Shown: piece after piece, positions 1-11,617 of the stretch
Position numbering within the stretch: the first letter of the stretch is position 1
How the letters are laid out: each line of letters begins with the position of its first letter
Source: Malus domestica
Taxonomy: Eukaryota > Streptophyta > Magnoliopsida > Rosales > Rosaceae
NCBI RefSeq assembly: GCF_042453785.1
Contig: NC_091664.1
Location: forward strand, 31,234,501 to 31,298,500
Length of the DNA: 64,000 nucleotides
Direction: 5' to 3'
Translations under genes and position numbers: made by a program
Notes under the pieces: generated by a model
The model's database searches: none
Told to the model about the DNA's origin: nothing
What the model saw: the letters and a program-made list of their open reading frames with translations, nothing else

Positions 1-284
1 TCAAATTCAGGAATGTTGTAATTTTCAAATTGGATTTTTATTTCCAAAAATGATATTTTTATAAAAATTTATACTATATTTCTACCACATTTTTAACAAA
101 AACGAGACTCGTATATGTTAACGAGTACTACTTGTATTCAACAGAGGATATAAATATGATATGAAAAATAAAATAAGTGTAGCATTATTCTTTTATTAAT
201 TTGTGATTTATACAATATTTTTATGTATGTTTTCACCTTTGGTCAATCACATGATAGTAATAATAATTAGATTTAAGTTTGTTA

Positions 285-545
285 TTAATGTGGGTCGAAC
301 TTAAATTTTTCTCTTAGATAGAGAGGTAGCAATGGATTGTAGTTCTAGTGGCAACGATATCTATTTCAAATAAATCTAAAATGTAGAGAAAGGATTCAAA
401 CTCAAGTGGATTAGGAGAGTACATATGTTACAACTAATGTGGTTATACTCACGACCACGATCATGTCTTTTAAATTGAATTTTTTTTATCAATAAATTGA
501 ATTTTCCTTTTAGACAAAAGTAATATTTTATTGTATATCATTTCA
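285..545. repeat. Dispersed repeat, copy 1
   Basis: About 260 bases match 3766-4020 at roughly 70-75% by eye: ggttgtagttatagtggcaa-type start, then ..tctaaa.tgtagaaa.., ctcaagtggatt..gagaa, aatgtggttatactca, and a T-rich end. No coding capacity and no clear termini. It is an old dispersed element whose class I cannot name. Confidence 0.6.
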
Positions 546-639
546 TTATAGGAAGGTAAGCGATATATTACCTTTGTCGGTATAACATTTCTCTTCAATC
601 TACTGCACTTTGGGTTCAAATTATTTTGCATGTGGTCAA

Positions 640-1045
640 AGATTCTAGTGGATATGCTGTTGGGTTTCCATTCATGTGTCTTGAGTTCGAAACTTCCTCT
701 CTCTTAAATTATTATTATAGTTTCGGATCCTCTCCCTTCTCTTAATAATATTTTTTTTAAAAGAAAAAAAATTGAAAAACCGGTTTCTACCTATGCGCCC
801 CCGTTCGAAACATTTCGTCTTTCTAAATTAATGTAACAATTTGGGATCCTCTCTCATCCTCTTAATAATACTATTTAAAACAAAAAGTACGCAGTATATA
901 GAATGTACAATATATATGGTCCAATGTAATGTATTAGTGAATAGAGTGTTAGGTTTCTACCATCAAGGTTCGAAACTCTCTCATCCTTTAAATTATTGTA
1001 ATTAATAGTTTCAAATTCTCCCCCCCTCCTGCTAATAATCATTAA
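640..1045. repeat. Three diverged tandem units with B-box-like cores
   Basis: Units at about 655-770, 785-875 and 940-1040 share the order: gggtttctac-like start, ttcgaaac core, cttaaattatt, gtttcggatcctctcc-like block, then cttaataat. The third unit has GGTTCGAAAC, matching an RNA polymerase III B box. This suggests decayed tRNA-derived SINE-like copies, but no A box or poly-A end was confirmed. Confidence 0.45.
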
Positions 1046-2884
1046 AAATAATTTAAAAATAATGCACACTCTTGTGTAACAAATGTTTTAGCTTAAAAAA
1101 ATGTTACCATTAAGGGCAAACGTGTGGTTACCATTGAGAACCTGGATCCAATTATACTTTCATAAGAGGGAGGGAAATGGGCGCATTTGGTAACTTACGG
1201 TAATTTGGTTTTATCATTTCTAAGTGTTTTCTTGTTTGTTTTGTTTTATCATCATCTAGATATCGATCAATCAATATTGACGCACGAATCTGTGATCCTG
1301 ATCCAGCTTACCACAACCGTTCTTATTCTCTGTCCGGAATCACGCCAAGTCAACAAAGCATCCATCCAAATAGGCACAACACAAACCAAAGAGAAAAAAC
1401 CAACTTCTGCTTGTATGCAGGGTGTCCCGGTGCTAATTTTCGACTACTATGCAGTACCATTTGATGATGTTCTTGATTGGAGCAAGTTTTCTTATACACG
1501 TAGGAAATCCCAAAAACAACAAGCGCTGCTGCTCGCTAATAGACTAATAGTAATATCTATTCCCAGACAAGCAGTACAAGTAAACAAAACCAAATTAAAC
1601 ACGAGAAAATAACAAATGAACAAAGTATCCATATATCCGTCCGTCATCCATGCATGACGACGGAGCTTATTCCAAGACAGATATGACATACGAACACAGT
1701 GGTGAAACTCAAGGAAAATAAAGACTAGACATGACATACGAAGGAGCTTAATCATGCAACAGCTGCATGCAATGCAGTCTTCCTGATTCCTCAGCTATTC
1801 CTCAGCAATTCAGGATGATCATATTGTCTCGTGGGAGGGGTTTATTGGTACGCTAGCCATTTCCGCTTCATTTTGCATCTGCATTGGGCATTTAAAGTAC
1901 TCGTGTTGACCTCCCACTCCACAATATCTACATAACGCAAGCCTCCTGTTTGCTTCCTAAATTCGCCATGAGCCTTGCAGGCATACCGGGAATTTACTCA
2001 AATATGAAATTGGTGGGTACGGGCGTGCTGCTAGTAGACGAGATCTGAATGATTGAGGTTGTGCCTAAATTCGACTTCCAACCAAGAGATTGTGCCATTA
2101 AGTGAGAGTGGCTCAAATCAAGATTCTTTCTTTGCCTTAAAGATAAGGACTTTACTTATATGGAGAGATGGAACAATATGTAAATGGCAAGGTTGCTGGA
2201 AGTGCAATTGACAGAGGAAAGTAAATGACTGGTATTGTAGATTGCTTGTAATTTAAATGACTGAAAATGAGTTGTACATGAACTACAAAGGAGATCAATA
2301 CTACTAGTGAGCAGCAGAGCTAATAAACAAGGAAAGCAATAGATGCTTGACTAAAGCTAAATGTCCACAAGGAAGCTGATGAGCTGATTTGAGTAGAGTT
2401 GATTGATTGGTTGTTTGAGTGTCCATAATCCTTGTGTCTCTGCTTCTTTATATAGAGATCTAAGAAAACCGATTGTTGAGAACATTGCACTTGCTCGAAA
2501 GAAACTTCACTGCCAGCTTGCATGGGAAATGATATTAAAAGGGGCAACTTGTACTTCCACCACATGTCTCCACCGCTTGCAATAAACTAATAATTAAAAG
2601 AGGCAAGGTGACTTCTTTCACGTGTCCTCTGCATGAATGTTTGTGTGGTGTATTCTCATCCACTTGCAATGAAAAAACATGCATTTGTCTTGATTAAACA
2701 AATTTCTTGGCAAACCTCCACCACCCAAATAAAAGGTAAAAACAATATTCTAATGTCAAACTGCCCCACTTGCAGCCAAATATCTTTCCAAGTTAGCCCT
2801 CTTGCACAATAATCCTCCAAATACCATATTTAGCCTGAATGATCCAAATGAGTAAAAAATGGGTACATTTTAGGTGCAAACACC
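1046..2884. other. Intergenic, no gene recognised
   Basis: There are only short frames, the longest (1187-1612) without family resemblance or codon order. On the minus strand, 2430-2470 reads like a promoter (CTATATAAAGAAGCAGAG), so an unrecognised transcript or an old solo LTR running toward lower coordinates is possible. I could not find matching ends. Confidence 0.5.
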
Positions 2885-2999
2885 TCATGTATGTGCAAAA
2901 TGCTTGAGGGTGGCTTCTTCTTCTTCTTCTTCTGGACAAAGCTTATAATCATGGCGGCATGGTGGCATTTCTAAGTCCGACAAAAATATGCAATTATAC

Positions 3000-3870
3000 T
3001 TATTGAGTTGAGTCAAATGACCTTCGACATCCTTTTCTTCTTCTTCTTCTTCTTCTTCTTCTTCTTCTTCTTCTTCTTCTTCTTCAAGTCGGCATCGACT
3101 AAGACAGTCTTCAACATCCTTTTCTTCTTTCTTCTCCTTCTTCTTCTTCTTTGAAATTGAAGTGTTGGGTTGAGTCAGAGGGTCTTCAACAACCTTTTGA
3201 TCTTCTCCAAGTCGGAATTGACTTATAATCTTCAACAACCTTTATTCTTTCTTCCCATCTGTTTGTTAGCAAATCGAAATGTACACACAAGTATAACTGG
3301 CCAAACGTACAAATTAGGTTTAGAATGGTTTATATGTAAATCCAACCTGATACTTCCTATTTAATATTGATGCGAGTCGAGTTTAAAATTTCTTACTTAG
3401 GTAGTGGGCATGCTGCCAACAGGTTGTAGTTATAGTGACAAAAATGTTCTATTCTTCTTCTTCTTCTTCTTCTTCTTCTTCTTCAAGTCGGCATCGACTA
3501 AGACAGTCTTCAACAGCCTTTTCTTCTTTCTTCTCGTTCTTCTTCTTCTTTGAAATTGAAGTGTTGGGTTGAGTCAGAGGGTCTTCAACAGCCTTTTCAT
3601 CTTCTCCAAGTCGGAATTGACTCAGAATCTTCAACAACCTTTCTTTTTTCTTCCCATCTGTTTGTCAGCAAATCGAAATGTACACACAAGTATAACTGGC
3701 CAAACGTACAACTTAGGTTTAGAATGGTTTTATATGTAAATCCAACCTGATACTTCCTATTTAATATTGATGCGAGTCGTGTTTAAAATTTCTGTTTAAA
3801 ATTTCTTACTTAGGTAGTGGGCATGCTGCCAACAGGTTGTAGTTATAGTGACAACAATGTTCTACTTCAA
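3000..3870. repeat. 399-bp tandem duplication with CTT/GAA microsatellites
   Basis: The sequence from aagtcggcatcgactaagac at 3086 recurs at 3485, an offset of 399, and the match runs through gttgggttgagtcagagggt, cgaaatgtacacacaagtat and gggcatgctgccaacaggtt to about 3855. Each copy is preceded by a CTT run (about 3034-3085 and 3451-3484). The second copy has a short extra ttctgtttaaaa block. Similarity is about 95%. The unit's right part belongs to the dispersed repeat also found at 285-545. The acidic frames seen here are products of the CTT runs. Confidence 0.9.
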
Positions 3871-4020
3871 ATTACTCTAAATTGTGGAAATGATAATTAG
3901 AACTCGAGTGGATTGAGAAAGCACGTTTGATACAATGTGGTTACGCTCAAGTTTGTCAAATTGAAATTTTCATTTTCAACAAAATGGTATTCTATTATAA
4001 AACATTCAAAATACGGAAGT
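3766..4020. repeat. Dispersed repeat, copy 2
   Basis: Diverged counterpart of 285-545, in the same orientation. Its first part overlaps the tandem duplication, so one end of the element was duplicated together with the CTT run. Confidence 0.6.
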
Positions 4021-4318
4021 GATTTAGATGATATACACAAAAACTGACTTAACTCAAATTTACCATTAAATTGATTTTTTTTTTTTTGGCTCTAGTATAT
4101 TGGTAACTGAGCCCAAAGTAGTATTGGATCCAATTTACAGGTTTATCATTCCATTACCAGCCCGCACAACTGGGCTCACACTCTCACTTAAAAAGAAAAT
4201 AAATAAATAATTAAATCAAAAAGCAAAGGGAAAGAAGCTTTAATGGCCTCCTTTTTCCACATTCCATATTCCCGTTTGCTTCTTCCTCGCTGCATTTTGC
4301 TCCATTTTCACCTGTAAG
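4021..4318. other. CLV2 upstream region
   Basis: AT-rich sequence between the repeat block and the CT run of the CLV2 leader. No clear TATA box or gene. A T9 run at 4077 is the only simple feature. Confidence 0.5.

Positions 4319-4359
<41 letters not shown>
4319..4359. repeat. CT microsatellite in the CLV2 leader
   Basis: About 20 uninterrupted CT units end about 275 bases before the CLV2 start codon. Pyrimidine-rich leaders of this kind are common in plant genes. It probably lies in the 5' UTR or core promoter and is a likely polymorphic marker. Confidence 0.85.
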
Positions 4360-4363
<4 letters not shown>

Positions 4364-4633
4364 ACTAATCAGTTATCACCTTGCATTCTTGTTTTTCTAA
4401 TTGTCGAAAGATTTTGCTTCTCATCCATCTCTTCAAGATGGGGTTTTTCTGCTTTTACCCGTGATAGGTCTAATTTATAGCTACCGCCACTGAGCTTTTT
4501 CTTCAGCTTGTCCAATATTTTTCTTCCAATCCATAATGGGGAAGATGGTCTGTAGCTTTTCATCCTTGTTATTGCCTTAATTTACAGCTGCTGCTGTTCT
4601 TCAACCCCTCTGAAAGCCCTCTATTTTTAAGCC

Positions 4634-6826
4634 ATGGAGCACAAATGGGTTTCAGGTTTTTGCCCCTGTAACCCTCTTAAATTACGTGCACTGCTACTGA
4701 TATTCTTAGTGCTTGTATGCTCAAACCTTTCTCAGTGCTTTGATATTTACCCACAAGACAAAGACTCAGTCTTGCTGTTTAGGTCATTGGTCCAAGACCC
4801 TAGCCAGAGCTTGTCCAGCTGGGTTGGCTCTAATTGTACCAACTGGACCGGAATCACCTGCGAAAACCAGACCGGCAGAGTGGTTTCGGTTAACTTGACC
4901 AACATGAACTTGTCTGGCCAAATTCACCCCAGTTTGTGCAAACTTCCATTTCTCGAACATTTGGTTTTGTCTGAAAACAACTTTACTTCCCCAATCCCCC
5001 TGTGTTTCGGTTCTTTGCGCAGTCTCAAAACCCTGCATCTCGATCACAATAGGTTTCAGGGGACTGTGCCCGATACACTCATGAAGCTTAGGCAGCTGAA
5101 AGAACTTGTTTTGAATGGTAACAATGATTTGGGAGGGCTTATTCCTTGGTGGGTTGGTAACTTCTCGGCTCAGTTGGAGAAACTAGATATTGGGTTTAAT
5201 TCGTTTCATGGGGAGATTCCTGAAAGCGTGTTATACTTGAAATCTTTGAAGTATTTAGATCTTGGGAACAATAATTTATCTGGTATTTTGAGTGACTTTC
5301 ACCAATCTTTGGTCTTTCTTAATCTTGGATCGAATCAGTTTTCTGGTACTTTGCCTTGTTTCTCTGCTTGTGTTCAGTCTCTTAGAGTTTTGAATCTGGC
5401 TAACAATTCTGTTGTGGGAGGAATGCCGACATGTATTGCTTCGCTTCAAGGTTTGAATCATCTGAACCTTTCATTCAACCACTTGACTTATGAGATATCT
5501 CCGAGGCTTGTGTTTTCGGAGAAGCTTCTTGTCTTGGACTTGAGTAACAATGAGTTGTCTGGCCCTCTTCCGAGCAAGATTGCGGAGACAACAGATAAAT
5601 CCGGGCTTGTTCTTCTTGATCTGTCTCACAACAGTTTCTCTGGTGAAATCCCATTGAAGATTACCGAACTGAAAAGCTTGCAGGCCCTGTTTCTGTCATA
5701 CAATCTTCTTGTGGGGGAGATTCCGGCGAGGATTGGAAATCTGACTTACCTCCAAGTGATTGATCTCTCGCACAACTCTCTATCAGGCTCAATTCCGTTG
5801 AACATCGTCGGATGTTTTCAGCTGCTTGCATTGATACTCAACAACAACAATCTTTCTGGTGAAATTCAACCGGAGCTTGATGCATTGGACAGCTTGAAGA
5901 TACTGGACATTAGCAACAACAAGATATCTGGTGAGATCCCGCTTACTTTAGCAGGCTGTAAATCTCTGGAGATTGTAGATTTCAGCTCCAACAGTCTCTC
6001 CGGAACCTTGAGTGATGCAATCACCAAATGGTCAAACCTCAGGTATCTGTCCCTAGCTCAGAATGAATTTAACGGAAATCTGCCCGGCTGGCTCTTTACT
6101 TTCCCGGCTATCAGAATGATGGATTTCTCAGGAAACAAATTTTCGGGCTTCATACCGGATGCCAACTTTAACATGAGCAAAAATTTTAACAATGGAGAGC
6201 TTGGTAAAATGCAGAGAGTGCCATTTGGTACAACGCACGGTGCGGATACAAAAGTTTTGATTGTTGTCACTACTAGCACTGAATTAAGCTTCAATTATGT
6301 ACTATCTTCGACGGTGGGAATCGATTTCTCTAATAATGTGCTAGATGGGGAGATTCCAGGGGGGCTATTTACATTACGTGGTTTGCAATACCTAAACTTG
6401 TCACGTAATTTTCTTCGTGGTCGTGTTCCAGATGTAGAGAAGATGTGGAGTTTAAGGGCCTTAGATATATCGCACAATTCGCTGTCAGGTCAGATTCCCG
6501 GAAACATTTCCAGCCTTCAAGACCTGACTCGTCTGGATTTGTCATACAACTGCTTCTCTGGATTTGTTACGAAGCAGCAAGGATATTGGAGGTTCCCAGG
6601 AGCATTTGCTGGAAATCCAGATTTGTGTTTGGAGTCCTCTGATGGAGGGTGTGACCCGGCAAGCCTCCCCGTGGTGCCTGGGAAGGCATTCGAAGGGGAA
6701 GAGGTTGAGGGGCGGATTTCTGTTTGGGTTTTCTGTCTAAGTGCTTTCCTCAGTTTCTACTTTACAGGAGTAGCCCTCTTTTGCTCACCTCGAGCACGAA
6801 ATTACATTCTCCAGACAAAAGCTTAG
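4634..6826 (+). CDS. CLV2: CLAVATA2 leucine-rich-repeat receptor-like protein
   Basis: The single open exon encodes 730 residues, close to the roughly 720 of Arabidopsis CLV2, which is also intronless. Residues 1 to about 36 form a signal peptide. A cap region with paired cysteines follows (NCTNWTGITC), then about 20 LRRs of the LDLSHNSFSGEIP type. A non-LRR island sits at about 515-565, between the block ending in GFIPD and the last LRRs. A transmembrane helix lies at about 696-718, followed by a very short cytosolic tail ending ARNYILQTKA, nearly the same as the CLV2 tail. There is no kinase domain. In the known family CLV2 acts at the plasma membrane with the pseudokinase CRN/SOL2 to perceive CLE peptides in shoot and root meristems. 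The 5' leader has a CT microsatellite at 4319-4359. The identification rests on colinear motifs along the whole length, including LEIVDFSSNSLSG and QPELDALDSLKILDISNN. The start chosen is the first ATG of the frame, directly before the signal peptide. Confidence 0.95.
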   Translation: MEHKWVSGFCPCNPLKLRALLLIFLVLVCSNLSQCFDIYPQDKDSVLLFRSLVQDPSQSLSSWVGSNCTNWTGITCENQTGRVVSVNLTNMNLSGQIHPSLCKLPFLEHLVLSENNFTSPIPLCFGSLRSLKTLHLDHNRFQGTVPDTLMKLRQLKELVLNGNNDLGGLIPWWVGNFSAQLEKLDIGFNSFHGEIPESVLYLKSLKYLDLGNNNLSGILSDFHQSLVFLNLGSNQFSGTLPCFSACVQSLRVLNLANNSVVGGMPTCIASLQGLNHLNLSFNHLTYEISPRLVFSEKLLVLDLSNNELSGPLPSKIAETTDKSGLVLLDLSHNSFSGEIPLKITELKSLQALFLSYNLLVGEIPARIGNLTYLQVIDLSHNSLSGSIPLNIVGCFQLLALILNNNNLSGEIQPELDALDSLKILDISNNKISGEIPLTLAGCKSLEIVDFSSNSLSGTLSDAITKWSNLRYLSLAQNEFNGNLPGWLFTFPAIRMMDFSGNKFSGFIPDANFNMSKNFNNGELGKMQRVPFGTTHGADTKVLIVVTTSTELSFNYVLSSTVGIDFSNNVLDGEIPGGLFTLRGLQYLNLSRNFLRGRVPDVEKMWSLRALDISHNSLSGQIPGNISSLQDLTRLDLSYNCFSGFVTKQQGYWRFPGAFAGNPDLCLESSDGGCDPASLPVVPGKAFEGEEVEGRISVWVFCLSAFLSFYFTGVALFCSPRARNYILQTKA

Positions 6827-6969
6827 CGTAATGTTACGTGTAGATGTCGATGACAACAATAAGCTGTAAATTTCATTTACTCCTTTCTAAAGGATGAGTT
6901 TGTTCTTCCATGTTTTGCTAACATAGAACTTAGCTGTTGGCACTCAGAATGCTCATAATAATATGCCAT

Positions 6970-7810
6970 AACTAGGGATCGGCAACGGTTATGGCGGGCG
7001 GGTAACCGTGGTTATTTACCCATAACCATTTATGCTCATACCTGCATAACCATTTACCCATTGGGTAATTGCATAAATGGTTATACCCATAACAATAACC
7101 GTTTATAAACGGTTATCTATACCCATAACCGTGTATTCATTTAACCATATTCATTTATCCATTTATCCATTTAACCTTAACCATAACCATTTAACCGTTT
7201 TTGAACCCGTTTATCTCTCTTTTTTTACCTATTTACCCATTTTTCATCCGTTTACATGTTTTTTTTATAACAACTTGAAAATTACAAAAGAAAAATTTGT
7301 CATAATTTTCGTTTTTTGACAATTAAACATCGTTATATGTACATTTTAGCATGCATTTCCCTATTTTTAAGTCCTCATACAATTCCAATAATTTTTACTA
7401 ACGATATTTTTCGGATTGCATTGGATCTCCCAACATATCAACATCATTGCCAAAATATGAGTACTCGGATTGCATTGGATCTCCCAACAGAGACAAAAGT
7501 TAAAGAACAAACAAAACCCACACCGGCAATTCAAAAATCAGCCGGATACACAATTGCAGTCAATGCAATTTGCAACAAAATACAAATTTCAATCGAAATC
7601 ATACTGCTAATGAGAACCAGCACGGAGGCGACGCGGCCGAGTGTTAGAATGGTCGGCAAGGTGAGGAATTTGGAGGAGATTGGGATTGCAGCCGCTGTTG
7701 TTTTTATGTGTTTGCGATAATGCGAGTTCTCTGAGGTTTATGTGTTTGTGACGGAGAGGGAGAGTGACTGACTGAGTTGTGAGCTCTCTGAGGTTTTTAT
7801 TTTTATTTTT

Positions 7811-7849
<39 letters not shown>

Positions 7850-7930
7850 TTAAATGGGTAAAATAATACCCGTTATAACCACAGATAATACCCATAACCA
7901 ATGGATACCCGTTATAATAATATGCCATAA
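6970..7930. mobile_element. Ac-like hAT element, non-autonomous, right end damaged
   Basis: The left end reads TAGGGATCGGCAACGGTTATGG, close to the maize Ac end (TAGGGATGAAAACGG). It is followed by many AACGGTTAT/ACCCATAACC sub-repeats typical of Ac-family subterminal regions. The right part (7850-7915) has the same sub-repeats in opposite sense (CCCGTTATAACCAC and ATACCCGTTATAA). The interior has no transposase and contains an AT run at 7817-7846. A 17-bp string ataataatatgccataa occurs just before the left end (about 6955) and again at the right end (about 7913). The usual 11-bp right terminus is missing. The element lies between CLV2 and the 3' end of TGD3. Confidence 0.7.
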
Positions 7931-8061
7931 GTTATGGCCCATAACATCAACTATATTCTTCAGTTTTGAATGCATTTTCTCCAACAATGGCGCCGAACCG
8001 GAACTCAAGGATTCGAAACTAACAGAAGTTATTCGTGTAATATGCACACCAAGAACCAGTT

Positions 8062-11000
8062 CTAATATTTAATCGGGCCGTCCAAGCTCCCGGAAGCAAA
8101 CTGAAAACAACACCCACAGAAAAGGTAAGTACTTGGTCTCAGGATCATGATTCATTGCAAGACCAAAATGGTCGTTACCTGTTGAACGATTGGATTTGTT
8201 GAGGTTGTGAATTCATGAGTCATTCCTTGCCATACTATCTTGCCCTCGTAGAGAAACAACAACCTATACATGTTGAATTTGTATATACTTTGTTTAAAAC
8301 ACGTATTAAACAACCAACGCAACCGTTCAATAATGACATGACAATTTGGATGAGGCACGTAACCTGTCAACAGCTCGTCTGATGGTACTATGTTGGTGAG
8401 TAACAACAACGTAAGATGCGATCTGCCCAGGTTTCTTGATTGCATCCCGACCTTTTGTATGTACAGAGCGGATGAGGTCTTCTACCACAGTAGAAGCAAT
8501 AGGATCAAGTCCAGCTGTTGGCTCATCATATAAGAGCACCTGTTGAAGGGTGTCGAAGACTGTCAGGACTCGTGAGAGCACAGTACACAATTACATACTA
8601 AACTCGGATGATACCAATGATACGTGTGACTATGAAGGAAAGCAATGGGAATCACGACTCGCAAAACATTCTACAGTTATGCAAACATTATCTAAGGAAA
8701 CAAATTAAATAAAGAACACAACAAAGCTATCATCTTCTCAAAATACCTCTGGCTCTATCGCCTCCTTTGTGGTATCATAAATTATGGATCGAGCCAGAGC
8801 AACTCGTTTCTTCATTCCACCAGATAGCTCCGAAGGTAATCGATCCTCAACTCCCTAAACAAACAACCAAGATTGATTAGAAGACAGTTGATGGCGAGTC
8901 AGAGTCGACTCTTTTCTTTTCTTTTTTTTCTTGGTAGTGGTGGTGGGGTTAGTTGGCGAGCACGCCGAGCAGTGATATCAAAACATTACATCCCATACTA
9001 ACACGATCATTAGAAGACAGTTGATGGCGAGGGTGAGAAGATGCTCAGAAATTATCTTAGTGAAAAAAATTACATGTGGTGTTGCCGAGGGCGGGGGGTG
9101 AAGTTGAGGAAGGTTTTGCAGACTAATAAATTGACATTTTAAGCATATACCTTTAACCCAACTGCGGCCAAGGTCTCAGTCACAAGCTTTGAAATTTGAT
9201 CCTCGGGCATGCTCGAATTTTCATACCTAATCAATTAACAACATGAATTATACTTTGGCATTTTCTATTGAAACCTACACTATCACTCCTAACGGTGCAA
9301 AAGAATGCACAAAGAATTTAAAGCTGACTTACAGAAGGAAACCAACATTTTCACGAACAGTCAAAGAATCAAATAGTGCAGCGCTCTGAAACACCTGTTA
9401 CATAGTAGATAAATGCATTAAAAGATATATATTTTTTGTTTGGATATAAGTGAACCAGAAAAAAAAAATAGATAACCCTAGCATAACAGTGAAGTTTACC
9501 AATCCAATCCGAAGACCAGATATCTTATCATCGCTGATCAAACCAACTCTCTTTCGACCTCGAATGTACACCTCTCCCTGCTCGTTACACAAAGGACAAA
9601 TCTACATAAGAGAACAATAACTAACTCATGGAAGCTCATTAAAATCTAAACACAAGTTAATGCAACAAGGGTTAGCATAATATGAAAACCAGCTTAACTA
9701 TCAACCTTGTCAGGAGCAAGAAGCCCTGCCATAATCTTCAGAACTGTAGATTTTCCCGTGCCAGAAGGCCCAATTATTCCAACAGCTTCGCCATGCCTAA
9801 TCTATAAATGAATCCACGAATGACCAATAATTTCTTTTATTAGATACAGAAATTATATTGAAAATATAGGAAAGTACAAAGTAGTGAAAGGAAGACCAGT
9901 AGCACATTCTATGTTAAAGAACAATATTATAGAAAACAATACACGGGTTAAGAAAGAAGAAAACAGTCCTAAACAACACCATTCCCATCCTTAAAAAAGA
10001 GTAGCATTCTTGTTTCTTTCGTTCTGGAAATCCCATCGCAACGCTTTCCCAGACTATGGAATTGAATAAAAACCCAAACTGCCTTTTGTAAGGATAACAA
10101 TCTACTGTGTAACTCATAAGCCAAATAGAGACTTGACTCCTCTTCTTTTTGGAACATATTTAGTTCCCGGGGTAAAGAAAGCAGTGAATTCCTCTTCTAA
10201 AGTAAATCACTAGTCTTCAAAAGACAAAGGTTCAAGCTAAAGAAGTTAACTTTTGAAACTCTTGATCAGGAACTATCAGTCACAGGACAATAGCAAAGTT
10301 CAAATGTATGCTACCTCCACATAGGACCAATGCATATAAATTCTTAAAACAACTGAAAAGACTTATATAATATGAATTAGATTCACCTTGAAGCTCACAC
10401 CTCTCAATATATGCTTCTCGCCAAACGATTTGTAGACGTCTCTACACTCGATTAGAACATCAGAGTCATCCTCGGGTTCCCAAACTGTACTTAAATCCTC
10501 TGATTTAAATGGATCCTGATCAGAAAAACCCTGTCAGCCACAGCTACCATTTATTGATCTGAATTAATTTCCGCTACTACAAACATCAAATTACGCATTT
10601 CATGTGTCCAATGGAATCCAACACAGTGATAAAAACACAATGCAAGTTTTCCGAATTGCAACTTGTCAATGCCTGTGGAATCCAGGACCAAGTGGAAATG
10701 CGGGGTTTACAAAGCCAGCAGGTCAGAAACGACCGGCATTTTTCCTAACAGTAAGCAATAAAGCTAATACCATATCTCAATAGTAAAGTAGCACATTACA
10801 TAAGATAAATGAAAACTACGAAAAACGATCAGAAATATCAAATCGGTAGACAAAACCACAACACAAAGATTTGTCAAATAACAATACAATGTAGGTGTCA
10901 ATAGAAGCCAAGTAAGCATACAAAATGGTTGCTTTAGTAAATGGATTAAGAAAAAACATGAGTTATTCAATTACAAAAACATGACTTCTTCAAAGGTTGT

Positions 11001-11218
11001 CTGAGACTTACCTCGAATTTAGCTGCAAAGGATTCATCGCTCCGCAGTTTGGGGGGAGGCTCCATACAAGCACACAAAACGTTTCTTTGCTCTCCCTTTT
11101 GCTTGTCACTACTACAATTGATCGTCCTTGCAAATCTAACGGACCGAGAAAAACCATCGGATGTGAAGCCGCTAGATGTCGCCAGAGGAAACAACACTGA
11201 ATTCGACACAGAAACCAT
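8062..11218 (-). CDS. TGD3: TGD3 / ABCI13, chloroplast lipid-import ABC ATPase
   Basis: Ten exons on the minus strand, all with GT-AG introns: 11012-11218, 10387-10515, 9706-9801, 9500-9577, 9333-9394, 9151-9226, 8747-8854, 8364-8539, 8179-8263 and 8062-8100. They give 351 residues against 345 in Arabidopsis. Residues 1 to about 65 are Ser/Arg-rich and look like a plastid transit peptide. The ATPase core shows Walker [10 protein letters not shown] (123-131), Q-loop VFQ (171-173), signature LSGGMKK (226-232), Walker B LLYDE (254-258), D-loop GLDP and switch His300 in THQH. The C-terminus [12 protein letters not shown] is typical of TGD3. The known role is as the stromal nucleotide-binding subunit of the TGD1-TGD2-TGD3 importer at the inner envelope, which moves ER-derived lipid into the plastid for galactolipid synthesis. 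An in-frame ATG at 11245 would add nine residues. The shorter start was preferred because MVSVSN opens a typical transit peptide. Confidence 0.95.
8877..9033. repeat. 23-bp direct repeat flanking an intron insert in TGD3
   Basis: The string attagaagacagttgatggc continues as gag and occurs at about 8878 and again at about 9010 inside the intron between exons 6 and 7 of TGD3. The roughly 110 bases between carry a T/C-rich run and a G-rich stretch. It reads as a local duplication or as the flanks of a small insertion. No transposon ends are evident. Confidence 0.6.
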
Positions 11219-11617
11219 GGTTCTGGGTCGCAGAACGAGATTCAATTATCGGCCAAATAATCAAAATTTTAAAGCAATTGAGGCCGTTGGTGTTGGAAAT
11301 TTGTGATTTTGAAGACGACCCAGATCAGATTATAGGACGAAGACCGGTTCTGGAAGCAAATCGGGTTGTAAATAGTGGAAATTTGATGAATTTGAAGGCG
11401 ACCCAGATCAGTTTTTGGGTCAAAACGCCCAGAAGAGAAACCAATTGAATGCAATTTGCCGGGAGGAATTGCCGCGATTGTGGAATAGCTGTTGTGGCGG
11501 ATGTGCGGGTGGGGGGAAAGAGGTCGGCTTTTTCTGAAAGCACGTGACTTTTTGTTGGGGATTTCCTCATGCCTTGCTTGGGTTTTCATAGAGGGCAAGG
11601 TATAGATTATTTCATAA
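11219..11617. other. TGD3 upstream region
   Basis: Spacer before the TGD3 start. The part at 11280-11440 has a direct repeat: gacgacccagatcagat at about 11315 and gcgacccagatcagttt at about 11397. This is probably TGD3 leader and promoter. No other gene seen. Confidence 0.5.

Noticed and set aside
960-980. tRNA gene at the GGTTCGAAAC motif
   Set aside because: No cloverleaf arms or acceptor stem could be matched around it.
1187-1612. 141-codon frame
   Set aside because: No family resemblance, no splice partners, and AT-rich context; likely chance.
2320-2600. Promoter-like minus-strand sequence with CTATATAAAG, possibly a solo LTR
   Set aside because: No matching LTR ends, target duplication or primer site could be found.
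2885-3238. Minus-strand frame with long Glu runs, and a similar one at 3449-3637
   Set aside because: The Glu runs are the translated CTT microsatellite, and the rest is a tandem-duplicated non-coding repeat.
7077-7720. Two frames inside the Ac-like element (80 and 134 codons)
   Set aside because: They translate AACCAT-type sub-repeats and the non-coding interior, with no hAT transposase motifs.
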